A DNA stretch of 43,239 nucleotides, from the NCBI GenBank assembly GCA_018812945.1, contig JAHJCM010000136.1, positions 1 to 43,239 of the forward strand, in the 5' to 3' direction. The notes under the pieces were generated by a model that worked only from the letters and a program-made list of their open reading frames with translations, had not been told where the DNA came from and did not search any database. Each line of letters begins with the position of its first letter. Positions within the stretch are counted from its first letter, which is position 1. The translations under genes and the position numbers were made by a program. Shown here in pieces: positions 1 through 8,023 of the stretch. The stretch is from Gammaproteobacteria bacterium (GTDB lineage Bacteria > Pseudomonadota > Gammaproteobacteria > Burkholderiales > Burkholderiaceae_B).

Positions 1-13
1 CGAGCAGGGCCGG

Positions 14-73
14 TGTTGCCCAGCATGGGCGACAGAGAACGGACCCGACCCGTAGTTTAGGAGGGTCGTTCTC
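14..73. other. Two adjacent inverted repeats, possible structured RNA
   Basis: Two stem-loops lie back to back at the window edge. The first pairs tgttgccca (14-22) with tgggcgaca (26-34) over a 3-nt loop, with one G-U pair. The second pairs gagaacg-g-accc (35-46) with gggtcgttctc (63-73), with one bulged base. No T-tract follows, so this does not look like a plain terminator. I do not recognise an RNA family, and the element may continue outside the window. The rest of 1-171 shows no gene I can support. Confidence 0.3.
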
Positions 74-171
74 AGGCATCGCAAGGCTCAGCAAGGGAGA
101 AACAGGTTTTCTGGCGAGAGATCGAAACCCAAGCCGAGTGGGCAGTTAACGAACAGTCGAGGAAGCTTAGT

Positions 172-2319
172 TTATCCCAACCGCCAGGCATGGTACTTGC
201 CCAACCACAGCAGCACTTTCTCCGGCGCATGCGCCCGCTTCCACTCACCCGCAGCGTATTTGTTGGCCTCAGCCAATGTGGGGTAGGTGTGAATGGTGCC
301 CAGAATTTTGTTCAAACCCAAACCATGTTTCATGGCCAACACAAATTCAGCCAACAAGTCGCCTGCATGCACGCCAGCAATGGTCACGCCCAGAATTTTG
401 TCCTTGCCCGGCGCGGTCAAGACCTTCACCACACCGTGTGCATCGCTGTCGGCAATGGCGCGGTCCAGATCGTCAATGCCATAGCGTGTTACCTCGTAGG
501 CAACGCCCTGCTCCTTGGCATCCTGTTCATTCAAACCCACACGAGCTACTTCAGGATCAGTAAAAGTGGTCCAGGGAATGACTGAATAATCGGCCTTGAA
601 TTTTTTAAGATGGCCGAACAATGCATTCACAGAGGCATACCACGCTTGGTGCGCAGCCACGTGGGTGAATTGATAAGGACCTGCCACATCGCCTGCTGCA
701 AAAATATTGGGGTACAGGGTTTCAAGGTATTCGTTGGTGACCACGGTTCGGTTGGTTTCAATGCCCAGTTTTTCAAGGCCATAACCGGTTAGGCGTGCTT
801 TGCGACCCACTGCGCAAATCACATCGTCAAATTCAATTTCAACGGTGTTGCCTTGGTGTTCGGTGACCAAAACTTTTTGATCGCCTCTGCGCTCAAACCG
901 AACGGCTTTGTGTTGGGTCAAAATATTCACGCCATCGGCGCGCATGCTGTCCATGGCCATGGCAGAAATTTCCGGATCCTCGCGCACCATGATTCGATCG
1001 CCCAGTTCAACCTGGGTTACTTGTGAGCCCAAACGTGCAAAGGCCTGGGCCAATTCGCTGCCAATGGGGCCACCGCCTAGTACGACCAAACGTTTGGGCA
1101 GGTCGTCGCGTTTTGCGAATTCGTCCCACAAAGTGTCGCTGGTCAGGTAACCACTGGTTTCAATGCCGGGCAAAGGTGGCACCACCGGTTGGGCGCCAGC
1201 AGCAATCACAATGCTGCGGGTGGTCAAGCGGCTGGTTTCACCGCTGTTGTGTTTGATTTCAACTGTCCAGGGATCGACAATGGTTGCATAGCCCTGAATC
1301 ACATCCACTCCAAGGCCGGTGTAGCGTTCTACGCTGTCGTGCGGCTCAATGGCTTTGATGATGTCGTGCACACGGGCCATGACCGCCTTGAAGCTGAAGC
1401 TGGGCGTGGCTGCATGCAAACCATATTTGTCGGCATGGCGCATTTGGTGAGCCAGCTTTGCACTTTTAATGATGGCCTTGGAAGGCACGCAACCAAAGTT
1501 CAGGCAATCGCCGCCCATTTTGTGGGCTTCAACCAGGGTCACTTTAGCCTTCACTGCGGCAGCAATGTAAGAGCTCACCAAACCCGCCGCACCCGCCCCG
1601 ATCACCACCATGTTGCGATCAAATTTCACAGGCTTGGTCCATTGGGCATACACCTTCCGAGCCTTGATTTTGTCGGTCACTTTTTTTGCGATCAACGGGA
1701 ATATGCCCAGCAACACGAATGAAAGAATAAGGCCAGGTGAAAGAATGCCGGCAAGGCTGTCAATTTTTGCAAGTTCGGTACCGGCATTCACGTACACCAC
1801 GGTGCCTGCAAACATGCCAAGCTGGCTGACCCAGAAGAAGGTGAAAGCCTTCATGCTGGTCAAGCCCATGAGCAAATTGATCAGAAAAAACGGGAACACT
1901 GGCACCAGGCGCAGCGTGAACAGGTAGAAAGCGCCCTCTCTGTCAACGCCTTCGTTAATCGCTTTAAGGCGGTTACCAAACTTGGCTTGCACGGAATCGC
2001 GCAGCAGGTAACGCGCACCAATAAAGGCGAGCGTGGCACCAATGGTGGATGCAAACGACACCAGAATCAACCCTTGCAGCAAACCAAACAAGGCACCTGC
2101 GGCCAAGGTCATGACTGCAGCACCTGGAATTGAAAACGCGGTGACCAACACATAGGCTGCGAAGAATACGCCGGCGACCAGCCAAGGCGATTCGGTTTGA
2201 AATTCGCGGAACTGCTCAAGGCGACTTTTCAGGCTGTCGAGTGTCAGCAAACTGTGAAGGTCGAAAGCAAATACCGCCACAACAGCTGCAACAATAAGCA
2301 GCAGAACAATTTTCTTCAT
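172..2319 (-). CDS. TVP38/TMEM64 membrane domain fused to FAD-dependent disulfide oxidoreductase
   Basis: A 715-residue two-domain protein. Residues 1-215 are hydrophobic and match the TVP38/TMEM64 (SNARE-associated, DedA-like) fold, including the run LRLVPVFPFFLINLL. From about residue 236 a class I pyridine nucleotide-disulfide oxidoreductase follows. It has the FAD motif GAGAAGL (241-247), the redox pair GGDCLNFGCVPSK (C272, C277), the NAD(P)H motif VVLGGGPIGSE, the second FAD motif AAGDVAG, and a dimerisation domain ending HTYPTLAEANK. It resembles dihydrolipoyl dehydrogenase or mercuric reductase, but has no lipoyl or HMA domain. The enzyme is probably tethered to the inner membrane with its catalytic domain in the cytoplasm. 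The substrate is unknown. The fusion occurs in other bacteria, so it is not a sequencing artefact. It is divergent from the dioxygenase gene. Confidence 0.9.
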   Translation of the reverse strand: MKKIVLLLIVAAVVAVFAFDLHSLLTLDSLKSRLEQFREFQTESPWLVAGVFFAAYVLVTAFSIPGAAVMTLAAGALFGLLQGLILVSFASTIGATLAFIGARYLLRDSVQAKFGNRLKAINEGVDREGAFYLFTLRLVPVFPFFLINLLMGLTSMKAFTFFWVSQLGMFAGTVVYVNAGTELAKIDSLAGILSPGLILSFVLLGIFPLIAKKVTDKIKARKVYAQWTKPVKFDRNMVVIGAGAAGLVSSYIAAAVKAKVTLVEAHKMGGDCLNFGCVPSKAIIKSAKLAHQMRHADKYGLHAATPSFSFKAVMARVHDIIKAIEPHDSVERYTGLGVDVIQGYATIVDPWTVEIKHNSGETSRLTTRSIVIAAGAQPVVPPLPGIETSGYLTSDTLWDEFAKRDDLPKRLVVLGGGPIGSELAQAFARLGSQVTQVELGDRIMVREDPEISAMAMDSMRADGVNILTQHKAVRFERRGDQKVLVTEHQGNTVEIEFDDVICAVGRKARLTGYGLEKLGIETNRTVVTNEYLETLYPNIFAAGDVAGPYQFTHVAAHQAWYASVNALFGHLKKFKADYSVIPWTTFTDPEVARVGLNEQDAKEQGVAYEVTRYGIDDLDRAIADSDAHGVVKVLTAPGKDKILGVTIAGVHAGDLLAEFVLAMKHGLGLNKILGTIHTYPTLAEANKYAAGEWKRAHAPEKVLLWLGKYHAWRLG

Positions 2320-2476
2320 TTCAATTCCTTGGTTTTTCTACGCAGTGTGTTGCCAATCATGCATGGTCTGGGCAAGTTGTACAGATAGTTTCGACGAGTC
2401 ATACAAAAAAGTTACCTCGATCTTGAAAGATAGTCGCGTTAATCTAGGTCAACACGATGACAGCTGCACTTCGACC

Positions 2477-3292
2477 ATGAGCACAACCATTCATTCAATT
2501 TTTATCAGCCACGGCGCACCCACTTATGCACTGGAACCCGGCCTGCCCGGCCAAGCCCTGGAAACCCTGGGACAACAACTGCTTGCCCAAGGTACGCGCG
2601 GACTGATTGTTCTAAGCCCTCATTGGCGTAGCGCCAAGCTGGCGGTGACCAGCCACGAAGCGCCCGTGATTGTTCACGACTTTTATGGTTTTCCAAAACC
2701 GCTGTACGAACTGAAACCGGAAATTTGCGGTGCGCCTGAACTGGCATCGCAACTTGCAACACATTTGGCCGAACACGGTTTAAGCGCCGAATTGCGCCCA
2801 CAACAAGGTTTTGATCATGGGGCTTGGGTGCCCTACATTCACCTGTTTCCAAATGGTGGACCACCCATGTTGCAACTCAGCATGCCTGCGGACTGGAATG
2901 GCGAAACTGCATTGAATATTGGTGCCTTGGTGGGTGAATTTGCCCGCAACAAGAAAGCGGTGGTGATTGGAAGTGGCAGCTTGACGCACAATTTTGATGA
3001 CATGGACATAGGCGCCGCCAAGGCAGGAAGTGATGCGCAGGCGCAAAACCTGCCTTATGTGCACGAATTCAATACATGGGTTCAGGAACGTTTACAGGCG
3101 TGCGACAGCAAGGCGATTGCGCGCGCAGAATTTGAAGCGCCACACTTTGCACGGGCCCACCCTGACGACGACCACTACCTGCCCCTGCCTTTTGCCATGG
3201 GTGCAGCGGCGAACAACTTCAAGGTCAATGTGCTGCCCGAGGATGTGCGTTACAAAGCCCTGTCGATGCAAAGCTTTGCATTCACCGCTTAA
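2477..3292 (+). CDS. Extradiol ring-cleavage dioxygenase, DODA/YgiD type
   Basis: A 271-residue protein of the class III (LigB-like) 4,5-DOPA extradiol dioxygenase family, which opens catechol rings using a divalent metal. Visible metal-ligand and active-site motifs are SHGAPT near the N-terminus, SPHW, GFDHGAWVPY, and HPDDDHYLPL near the C-terminus, in the usual family order. The ORF track starts 44 codons upstream, but that part (MCCQSCMVWASC...) has no family character. The ATG at 2477 gives MSTTIHSIFISHG, the expected N-terminus and length. No clear Shine-Dalgarno precedes it. The gene is divergent from the oxidoreductase and convergent with the Nudix gene 15 bp away. The true substrate is not readable; many family members act on catechols other than DOPA. 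Confidence 0.85.
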   Translation: MSTTIHSIFISHGAPTYALEPGLPGQALETLGQQLLAQGTRGLIVLSPHWRSAKLAVTSHEAPVIVHDFYGFPKPLYELKPEICGAPELASQLATHLAEHGLSAELRPQQGFDHGAWVPYIHLFPNGGPPMLQLSMPADWNGETALNIGALVGEFARNKKAVVIGSGSLTHNFDDMDIGAAKAGSDAQAQNLPYVHEFNTWVQERLQACDSKAIARAEFEAPHFARAHPDDDHYLPLPFAMGAAANNFKVNVLPEDVRYKALSMQSFAFTA

Positions 3293-3307
3293 ATTGGTCG
3301 GCTAATA

Positions 3308-3898
3308 TCAAGACAGTTGAGTGGCACTGCAGTTGATGGTCTCTGGCAGCACACCGTCTTGCAAGGCTTTTTTCAGCGACTCAACACCCCGACCCCACAA
3401 AGGTACCTGCGTGGGCTGGCCCTGCACGGTGGGCACAGTGGGTGGATCTTGCCCGGCTTCGCTGTATTGATTAATGGCGCGCACCAGATCAAGGTGACGC
3501 ACCCACACCCACTGACTGCGTTCTATGTCCACACACTGGCGGGTTTGAGCGATGTCATCGACGGATTTGAAAGGCACCTGCGCTATGTACAGATGAAAAG
3601 GCACACCGGGCGAGATGGAAGGGCCCTTGAGCTGACCGATGTCGATGTCAGCACTGCTGTATACGCAATTGGATTCTTCGGTGAACTCTCGAACAGCAGT
3701 TTGTGCGGACGATTCGCCTTTCTGCGCGCTGCCGCCCAAGGTGGCCCAAGCGCGGCGCGTGGGGTGCGGATCAAATGCCATTAAATGCACAGCCTCGCCA
3801 GCGACACAACTGTAGGCGATCAGCCCGGCGGGCGGCGCGTTGCTCGATGAGCAGGCAACTAGCGTAAACAACAGCGGCACTACAAACAACAAACGCAT
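3308..3898 (-). CDS. Nudix hydrolase-like lipoprotein
   Basis: A 196-residue protein with a short hydrophobic signal and lipobox (LVAC, Cys16), so it should be a lipid-anchored envelope protein. Residues 56-78 form a Nudix box: G56-x5-E62-x7-R70-E71-F-x-E74-E75. The conserved Gly after the EE pair is replaced by Asn77. Nudix enzymes cleave nucleoside diphosphates linked to another group and are usually cytoplasmic, so an exported one is unusual. It may act on periplasmic nucleotide derivatives, or the fold may have been co-opted. An AGGATT-like ribosome site lies about 10 nt upstream. The gene is convergent with the dioxygenase; the ZIP gene upstream is on the same strand, 62 bp away. Confidence 0.75.
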   Translation of the reverse strand: MRLLFVVPLLFTLVACSSSNAPPAGLIAYSCVAGEAVHLMAFDPHPTRRAWATLGGSAQKGESSAQTAVREFTEESNCVYSSADIDIGQLKGPSISPGVPFHLYIAQVPFKSVDDIAQTRQCVDIERSQWVWVRHLDLVRAINQYSEAGQDPPTVPTVQGQPTQVPLWGRGVESLKKALQDGVLPETINCSATQLS

Positions 3899-3960
3899 GG
3901 TGAAAGCAATCCTGAATGTGGAGTGCTCATTATTACCTGCTTACATGACACCTTGCGAGA

Positions 3961-4893
3961 TCAGGCACCCATCCAACCCAATGCGATGGCAGTAAGCACA
4001 GTGGATACACCGGCCGTGTAAATTGTTTTCAGTTTTCCAGTCATTTTGATGCTCTCCGGAATCATTTCATTGCAAACCACAAATGCCATGGCACCCGCGG
4101 CGAAAGCCATTGAAGCGGGCGTACCCATGGCCCATGAATCGGCCGTGATAACCCCCAAACCAGCGCCCAGTGGTTCAACCAACCCTGTGGCCAATGCAGC
4201 CAGCGCAGCAAGCGCTTTGTGCACGCCAATGCTCCACAAGGCTGTGGCCACGATCAAGCCTTCGGGAATGTTTTGCAAACCGATCGAGAATGCCGCGCCG
4301 GAGGCACCGTTCAGGTTGCCTGCACTGGCACCCACTGCAAAACCTTCCGGTACGTTGTGCAAAGCAATTGCAATTGTCATCAGCAAGGCCATGCGCAGGC
4401 GTTGATTGCCCGCCATTTCCGGGCCTGCCACGGGGTGTTCATGCGGCAGGGTTTGGTCAAGCACTGTCATCACACCGTAGCCTGCTGCTGTGGCCGCCAG
4501 CACCACCATCAAAGCGCCTTCCGTTTGAATGGCAGGGATAAACAGGGACATCACCGCTGCGGCGGCCATCATGCCGCCTGCGATCGCGATGAACAAACCC
4601 AAGCCTTTGTCATCAATTTTTTTCATGACCAGCAACGCCATGCCGCCAAGGCCGGTGGCCGCACCCGCAATGGCCGAGAACTCGACTGCCTGAAGCTTGG
4701 AGGGGCTCGCCGCAATGTACTGAACCGCAGCCCAGGCCGCAGGTGCGCCTTGTGTGACGATGAGGTACAAACCCAGCGCAACAATCAGAATGCCGAGCAC
4801 GCCACGCACAGCGCGAAACGCACGAACCGCGTCCAGCCCAGCGTGGTCAGCGATGTTCAGACCCACAATTTTGGTCATTTGATGAAAACTCAT
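3961..4893 (-). CDS. ZIP family metal transporter (GufA-like)
   Basis: A 310-residue inner-membrane protein with about eight hydrophobic segments. The ZIP signature helices carry HNVPEGFAVG and QNIPEGLIVA, where His, Asn and Glu coordinate Zn2+ or related divalent metals. This pattern is closer to the GufA/ZIP11 branch than to ZupT. It probably mediates metal uptake, but the metal is not readable. A good ribosome site (AGGAG) lies 8 nt before the ATG. The 86-bp gap to the SenA/EgtB-like gene holds a near-perfect inverted repeat (separate entry) that could be its operator. Confidence 0.88.
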   Translation of the reverse strand: MSFHQMTKIVGLNIADHAGLDAVRAFRAVRGVLGILIVALGLYLIVTQGAPAAWAAVQYIAASPSKLQAVEFSAIAGAATGLGGMALLVMKKIDDKGLGLFIAIAGGMMAAAAVMSLFIPAIQTEGALMVVLAATAAGYGVMTVLDQTLPHEHPVAGPEMAGNQRLRMALLMTIAIALHNVPEGFAVGASAGNLNGASGAAFSIGLQNIPEGLIVATALWSIGVHKALAALAALATGLVEPLGAGLGVITADSWAMGTPASMAFAAGAMAFVVCNEMIPESIKMTGKLKTIYTAGVSTVLTAIALGWMGA

Positions 4894-4948
4894 GGCGGGC
4901 TCCTGTGCTTCAAAGGCTTGAATACACGTTCAGTTTGCCCCAGAGCAT

Positions 4949-4969
4949 ATTATTCGTCTAACGGATAAT
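4949..4969. promoter_or_regulatory. Inverted repeat upstream of ZIP transporter, candidate operator
   Basis: ATTATTCG (4949-4956) and CGGATAAT (4962-4969) form an inverted repeat with a 5-bp centre TCTAA and one mismatch in eight. It lies 56-76 bp upstream of the ZIP start codon, where a promoter is expected, and partly overlaps a TAATAT-like -10 on the minus strand. It does not match the Fur or Zur boxes I know. Confidence 0.4.
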
Positions 4970-4979
4970 TTCTTTGAAG

Positions 4980-6179
4980 TTAATCGTTTTTACCGATTAA
5001 TGCACAGGTTCTGAAGCCGGACAACACGTCTTGCCGGTCCGGTTGAAAATAGTTGCGGTATTTGGGGTGAACCATTTCGGCAGAAGTGGCCCAACTTGCA
5101 CCCTTCAGTACCTTTCGATCATGAAACCAGGGTTTGGAGTAATCGACGTAAGGGTGCATTTTGAACCCGTCGAAGGGAAGGAAGGTATTGGCAGTCCATT
5201 CCCACACCTGCCCCCACTGCATATTGGCTTGTGTGTGTGCGGCGTATTCCCATTCAGCCTCAGTGGGCAACCTGCGGCCCGCCCACTGGCAATACGCCTG
5301 GGCATCCAGCCAACTGATGTTCTCGGCCGGCGCACTCAGCTTGAGCGGTGTTTTCTGACCATAACCCAGGTTAATCCAGCCACCGTTTTCAAATGCAACA
5401 AAGGCAGGCACAGGGTGTTGGGTGGCCTGGACAAATTCAAGATACTGCGCCCAGCTGACCGGACGTGAATCGATGGTGAATGCCTGTATCTGAACCACAC
5501 AGGCGGGTACCTCATTGTCAAATGCGAAACCCTCGCCTTGCCAGCCCAGAGTCCACCGGCTGCCTGGCAGCTCGAGCTGAACCAAGTCGCCGCACTCCTG
5601 AATGCCGGGCCTGCAGGCGTTGTGGGGGCGCAGCCGGATGTTCAGCAACTTGGCCATGAAAACCGCGGCTTCGTTGTGCATTTGTTCATGCAACACACAC
5701 AGGCGGAAAAAATAAAGGTACTGGCCGGCATTGCCGGGGTCGCTGGCACACAGCGCATCAGCCTGCTCCAGCAACTTCAATGTGTCGCGCAACGAGGCGG
5801 CCAGATACTCACGGGTGCCCTGCAAATCGGGCAAACCGATTTCCCAGCGGGTGTCATGCGCGATGGTGCTTGAATTCAGACGCGCATCGGCATTGAACAG
5901 ACGAGACTCCAGTTTGGGTGCATCGGGATTGCACTGCACACCCAAGACCCAGTCAGGGTTGCGGGCCAGCCACCAGTCTTGAAACCAGGCCACATGACAC
6001 AATTCCCAGAGCGGCGGGTTTAACTCGGGGCGGCATGGCACTGTGCACTCATGTCCCAGAGCATTCACGTAGTCCTCGAGCAAGCCCAAGGTGCGCTCGC
6101 GCGTGCGCAACAAAGCGTCGCGAAGAAAGGCGGCGTTTGCTGTTCGGGCCAACTGGGCTGGATTGATGCGGCTGTTCAC
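4980..6179 (-). CDS. senA: EgtB/SenA-type non-haem iron sulfoxide/selenoxide synthase
   Basis: About 400 residues with an N-terminal DinB-like helical domain and a C-terminal formylglycine-generating-enzyme-like domain (roughly residues 210-400), the architecture of EgtB. The iron-ligand motif HX3HXE is present as LHEQMHNE, with a further His in ELCHVAWFQDWW. EgtB joins hercynine to a cysteine-derived thiol using O2. SenA makes the equivalent C-Se bond in selenoneine synthesis. The stretch ELNPPLWELCHVAWFQDWW reminds me of the SenA branch of Burkholderiales, but the partners senB and senC are not visible, so egtB-type remains possible. I place the start at the GTG at 6179. The track's GTG at 6206 overlaps a palindrome and the divergent regulator's control region. 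Divergence from an OxyR-like gene fits an antioxidant role. Confidence 0.72.
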   Translation of the reverse strand: MNSRINPAQLARTANAAFLRDALLRTRERTLGLLEDYVNALGHECTVPCRPELNPPLWELCHVAWFQDWWLARNPDWVLGVQCNPDAPKLESRLFNADARLNSSTIAHDTRWEIGLPDLQGTREYLAASLRDTLKLLEQADALCASDPGNAGQYLYFFRLCVLHEQMHNEAAVFMAKLLNIRLRPHNACRPGIQECGDLVQLELPGSRWTLGWQGEGFAFDNEVPACVVQIQAFTIDSRPVSWAQYLEFVQATQHPVPAFVAFENGGWINLGYGQKTPLKLSAPAENISWLDAQAYCQWAGRRLPTEAEWEYAAHTQANMQWGQVWEWTANTFLPFDGFKMHPYVDYSKPWFHDRKVLKGASWATSAEMVHPKYRNYFQPDRQDVLSGFRTCALIGKND

Positions 6180-6201
6180 AAAGGTACTGCAGTAGTGTGG
6201 A

Positions 6202-6214
6202 TACACTAAGTGTA
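6202..6214. promoter_or_regulatory. Palindrome between senA-like and oxyR-like genes
   Basis: TACAC-TAA-GTGTA is a perfect 5-bp inverted repeat in the short space between the two divergent genes. LysR-type regulators commonly bind such interrupted dyads between themselves and a divergent target, so this is a candidate operator for the OxyR-like protein. It also argues against the most upstream GTG starts in the ORF track for both genes (6206 minus, 6197 plus). Confidence 0.4.
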
Positions 6215-6229
6215 CGACAAGTGGCTACA

Positions 6230-7198
6230 ATGAAAGCAATCGGAAATGTCGATCAAGCAGGAATGAACCCACTGAACACCCAAGCCAGCTCCCTTTCATT
6301 GAAGCAACTGAGCTATTTGCTGGCCGTTGCTGAAACGCTCAACTTCACCCGGGCGGCCGAGCGGTGTTTTGTGACGCAATCGACTTTATCGGGTGGCATT
6401 GCAGAACTTGAGCGCACATTGGGTGTGCAATTGGTAGAACGAGACCGCCAGCGAGTTGCGTTAACGCCCGTGGGTGTAGAAGTGGTGGCGCGCGGACAAA
6501 GTATTTTGTCGGCCAGCCGCGACCTGGTGGCGCGCGCGCAATTGGCGGCCGACCCCGCCAGCGGAGAATTCAGGCTGGGCATCATACCGACCATCGCGCC
6601 CTTTTTGCTCGGTGCAATTTTAAGCAAAACCAGAACCGGCTTTCCAGATTTGGTACTTCGCCTGCGCGAAAACCAAACCGCAGCCTTGCTTCAAGAACTG
6701 GAACTCGGGGAACTGGATGCAGCGCTGGTTGCCCTGCCCATCGATTTGGGCAAACTAAGGGCCTTTCCCTTGTTTGAAGAACCCTTGCGATTGGTCGCCC
6801 ACAGGAACGATGCCCTATGTAAAACCGCAGGTGTACGCCTGCGAGAGGTGGACACTCGCCGCCTGCTGTTGCTTGAGAAAGGCCATTGCCTGCGTGACCA
6901 CACCGTATCGGCTTGCAGTGCCAAACAACGGGAAGCGAATAACAACGACAGCAATCCGGTTGAGGCCAGCAGCTTGGCCACCATGGTTCAATTGGTCAAC
7001 TCTGGCCTGGGCTGTGCCTTGTTGCCTGATATGGCCATACAGGCCGGTTTGCTGCACAAAACCGAAGTAAAACAGATTGAACTGGCTGCGCCTTTGCCCA
7101 GCCGGGAAATTGCCTTGGTGACCCGTAACAGCCACCCCAAACTGCACTTTATTGATACTGCACTTTGCCCATTGTTAAAGGCTTGTCAGCCGGGGTAA
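6230..7198 (+). CDS. oxyR: OxyR-like LysR family peroxide-sensing regulator
   Basis: A LysR-type regulator of about 322 residues with an N-terminal winged helix (FTRAAERCFVTQSTLSGGIAELE) and a C-terminal sensor domain. The sensor contains LLLLEKGHCLRDHTVSAC. Its two cysteines are nine positions apart (C-x8-C), as for the E. coli OxyR redox pair C199/C208 in GHCLRDQ...C. This strongly suggests a thiol-disulfide peroxide switch. The start is uncertain: the track's GTG at 6197 lies in the operator region, and ATGs at 6230 and 6263 are both possible, with 6263 giving a more typical OxyR length. It is divergent from the EgtB/SenA-like gene and may regulate it. Confidence 0.78.
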   Translation: MKAIGNVDQAGMNPLNTQASSLSLKQLSYLLAVAETLNFTRAAERCFVTQSTLSGGIAELERTLGVQLVERDRQRVALTPVGVEVVARGQSILSASRDLVARAQLAADPASGEFRLGIIPTIAPFLLGAILSKTRTGFPDLVLRLRENQTAALLQELELGELDAALVALPIDLGKLRAFPLFEEPLRLVAHRNDALCKTAGVRLREVDTRRLLLLEKGHCLRDHTVSACSAKQREANNNDSNPVEASSLATMVQLVNSGLGCALLPDMAIQAGLLHKTEVKQIELAAPLPSREIALVTRNSHPKLHFIDTALCPLLKACQPG

Positions 7199-7216
7199 AC
7201 GGCAAACCACTTCCAC

Positions 7217-7260
7217 TTGCACCACTTGAAACTTAACTGGTATGATCAGTTGACCAGTTA
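7217..7260 (+). promoter_or_regulatory. Promoter with overlapping FadR/GntR-type operator
   Basis: A -35 TTGCAC (7217-7222), an 18-bp spacer and -10 TATGAT (7241-7246) precede the GntR gene. The -10 is embedded in a perfect inverted repeat, TAACTGGT (7234-7241) and ACCAGTTA (7253-7260). A second overlapping dyad, AACTG-N7-CAGTT, is also present. The TGGT/ACCA core is typical of FadR-subfamily operators, so autoregulation is likely. Confidence 0.6.
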
Positions 7261-7290
7261 AAAAATCATTGCAGCCTAGTTCTATAAACC

Positions 7291-7998
7291 ATGGAAAATA
7301 TTCAGAAAATTTCTATCTCTGAGCAGGTTTACACCCAGCTTCGCGATCGAATCCTCAAAAAGGTATTACCAGTTGGAGCAGAACTGCCTTCCGAACGGGA
7401 ACTGTCTGAAACGCTGGGAGTTAACCGGGGTGCTGTGCGTGAAGCGATTAAACGCTTGCAACAGGCCCGACTGGTTCGGGTACGCCATGGCGGGGCGACA
7501 CAGGTTGAGAACTTTGAAGCCGAGGGAGGCCTTGAACTGCTGCCAAGCCTGATAGTCAATGCACAGGGGCAAGTCAACCTCGAAGTGGCCCGAGGGATCG
7601 TAGCCTTGCGCAAAGCACTGGCGCCGGTGGTGGCTGGGCAAGCAGCAGTCCATGGCGGCAAGGCACTTGCCGATGCACTGAAGCCGGTGATTGCCAGCAT
7701 GCAAAATACCAGCGAACTGCCAAAACTTCAGCAACTGGCCTTTGATTTTTGGGCCCTGGTGGTGCAAGGCAGCGGCAATGTGGTGTTCAAGCTGGCTTTC
7801 AATTCCATGAATCAAACCTACCCTGCGGCCTGGAATACGCTGACCCTGGTGATGCAGGACGAGTTTCGCGATGTAGACACGCTAACCCAGCTTATGCAGG
7901 CCATTGAAGCTGGAGAACAACGGCGTTGCGAGGTGCTGGCCCGGCAACATGTGGAACTGGGCAGCCGTGCATTGAACGCTGCGCTTGGTACCGCTTAA
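7291..7998 (+). CDS. GntR family regulator, FadR (FCD) subfamily
   Basis: A 235-residue regulator. Residues 8-75 form the GntR winged helix (YTQLRDRILKKVLPVGAELPSERELSETLGVNRGAVREAI is spread over this region). The remainder is a helical FCD-type ligand domain. Members respond to acyl-CoAs, organic acids or related metabolites. The next gene, 25 bp downstream, is a fatty-acid/sterol hydroxylase-like membrane protein, so a lipid-related signal is plausible. The upstream region carries a clear autoregulatory operator over the -10 box. No strong Shine-Dalgarno is visible before the ATG. Confidence 0.85.
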   Translation: MENIQKISISEQVYTQLRDRILKKVLPVGAELPSERELSETLGVNRGAVREAIKRLQQARLVRVRHGGATQVENFEAEGGLELLPSLIVNAQGQVNLEVARGIVALRKALAPVVAGQAAVHGGKALADALKPVIASMQNTSELPKLQQLAFDFWALVVQGSGNVVFKLAFNSMNQTYPAAWNTLTLVMQDEFRDVDTLTQLMQAIEAGEQRRCEVLARQHVELGSRALNAALGTA

Positions 7999-8023
7999 CA
8001 ATTGGTTAATTACGGAGACACAC

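Noticed and set aside
61-585. Plus-strand frame open from 61 with ...QVFWREIE..., reminiscent of some IS30-type transposase N-termini
   Set aside because: It has an in-frame stop at 58-60, soon runs antisense through the oxidoreductase gene, and the resemblance is too short. A search with more left-hand sequence would decide it.
4219-4968. 249-residue plus-strand open frame over the ZIP gene
   Set aside because: The opposite strand encodes a full ZIP transporter; the plus frame is His/Cys/Gln-rich shadow sequence.
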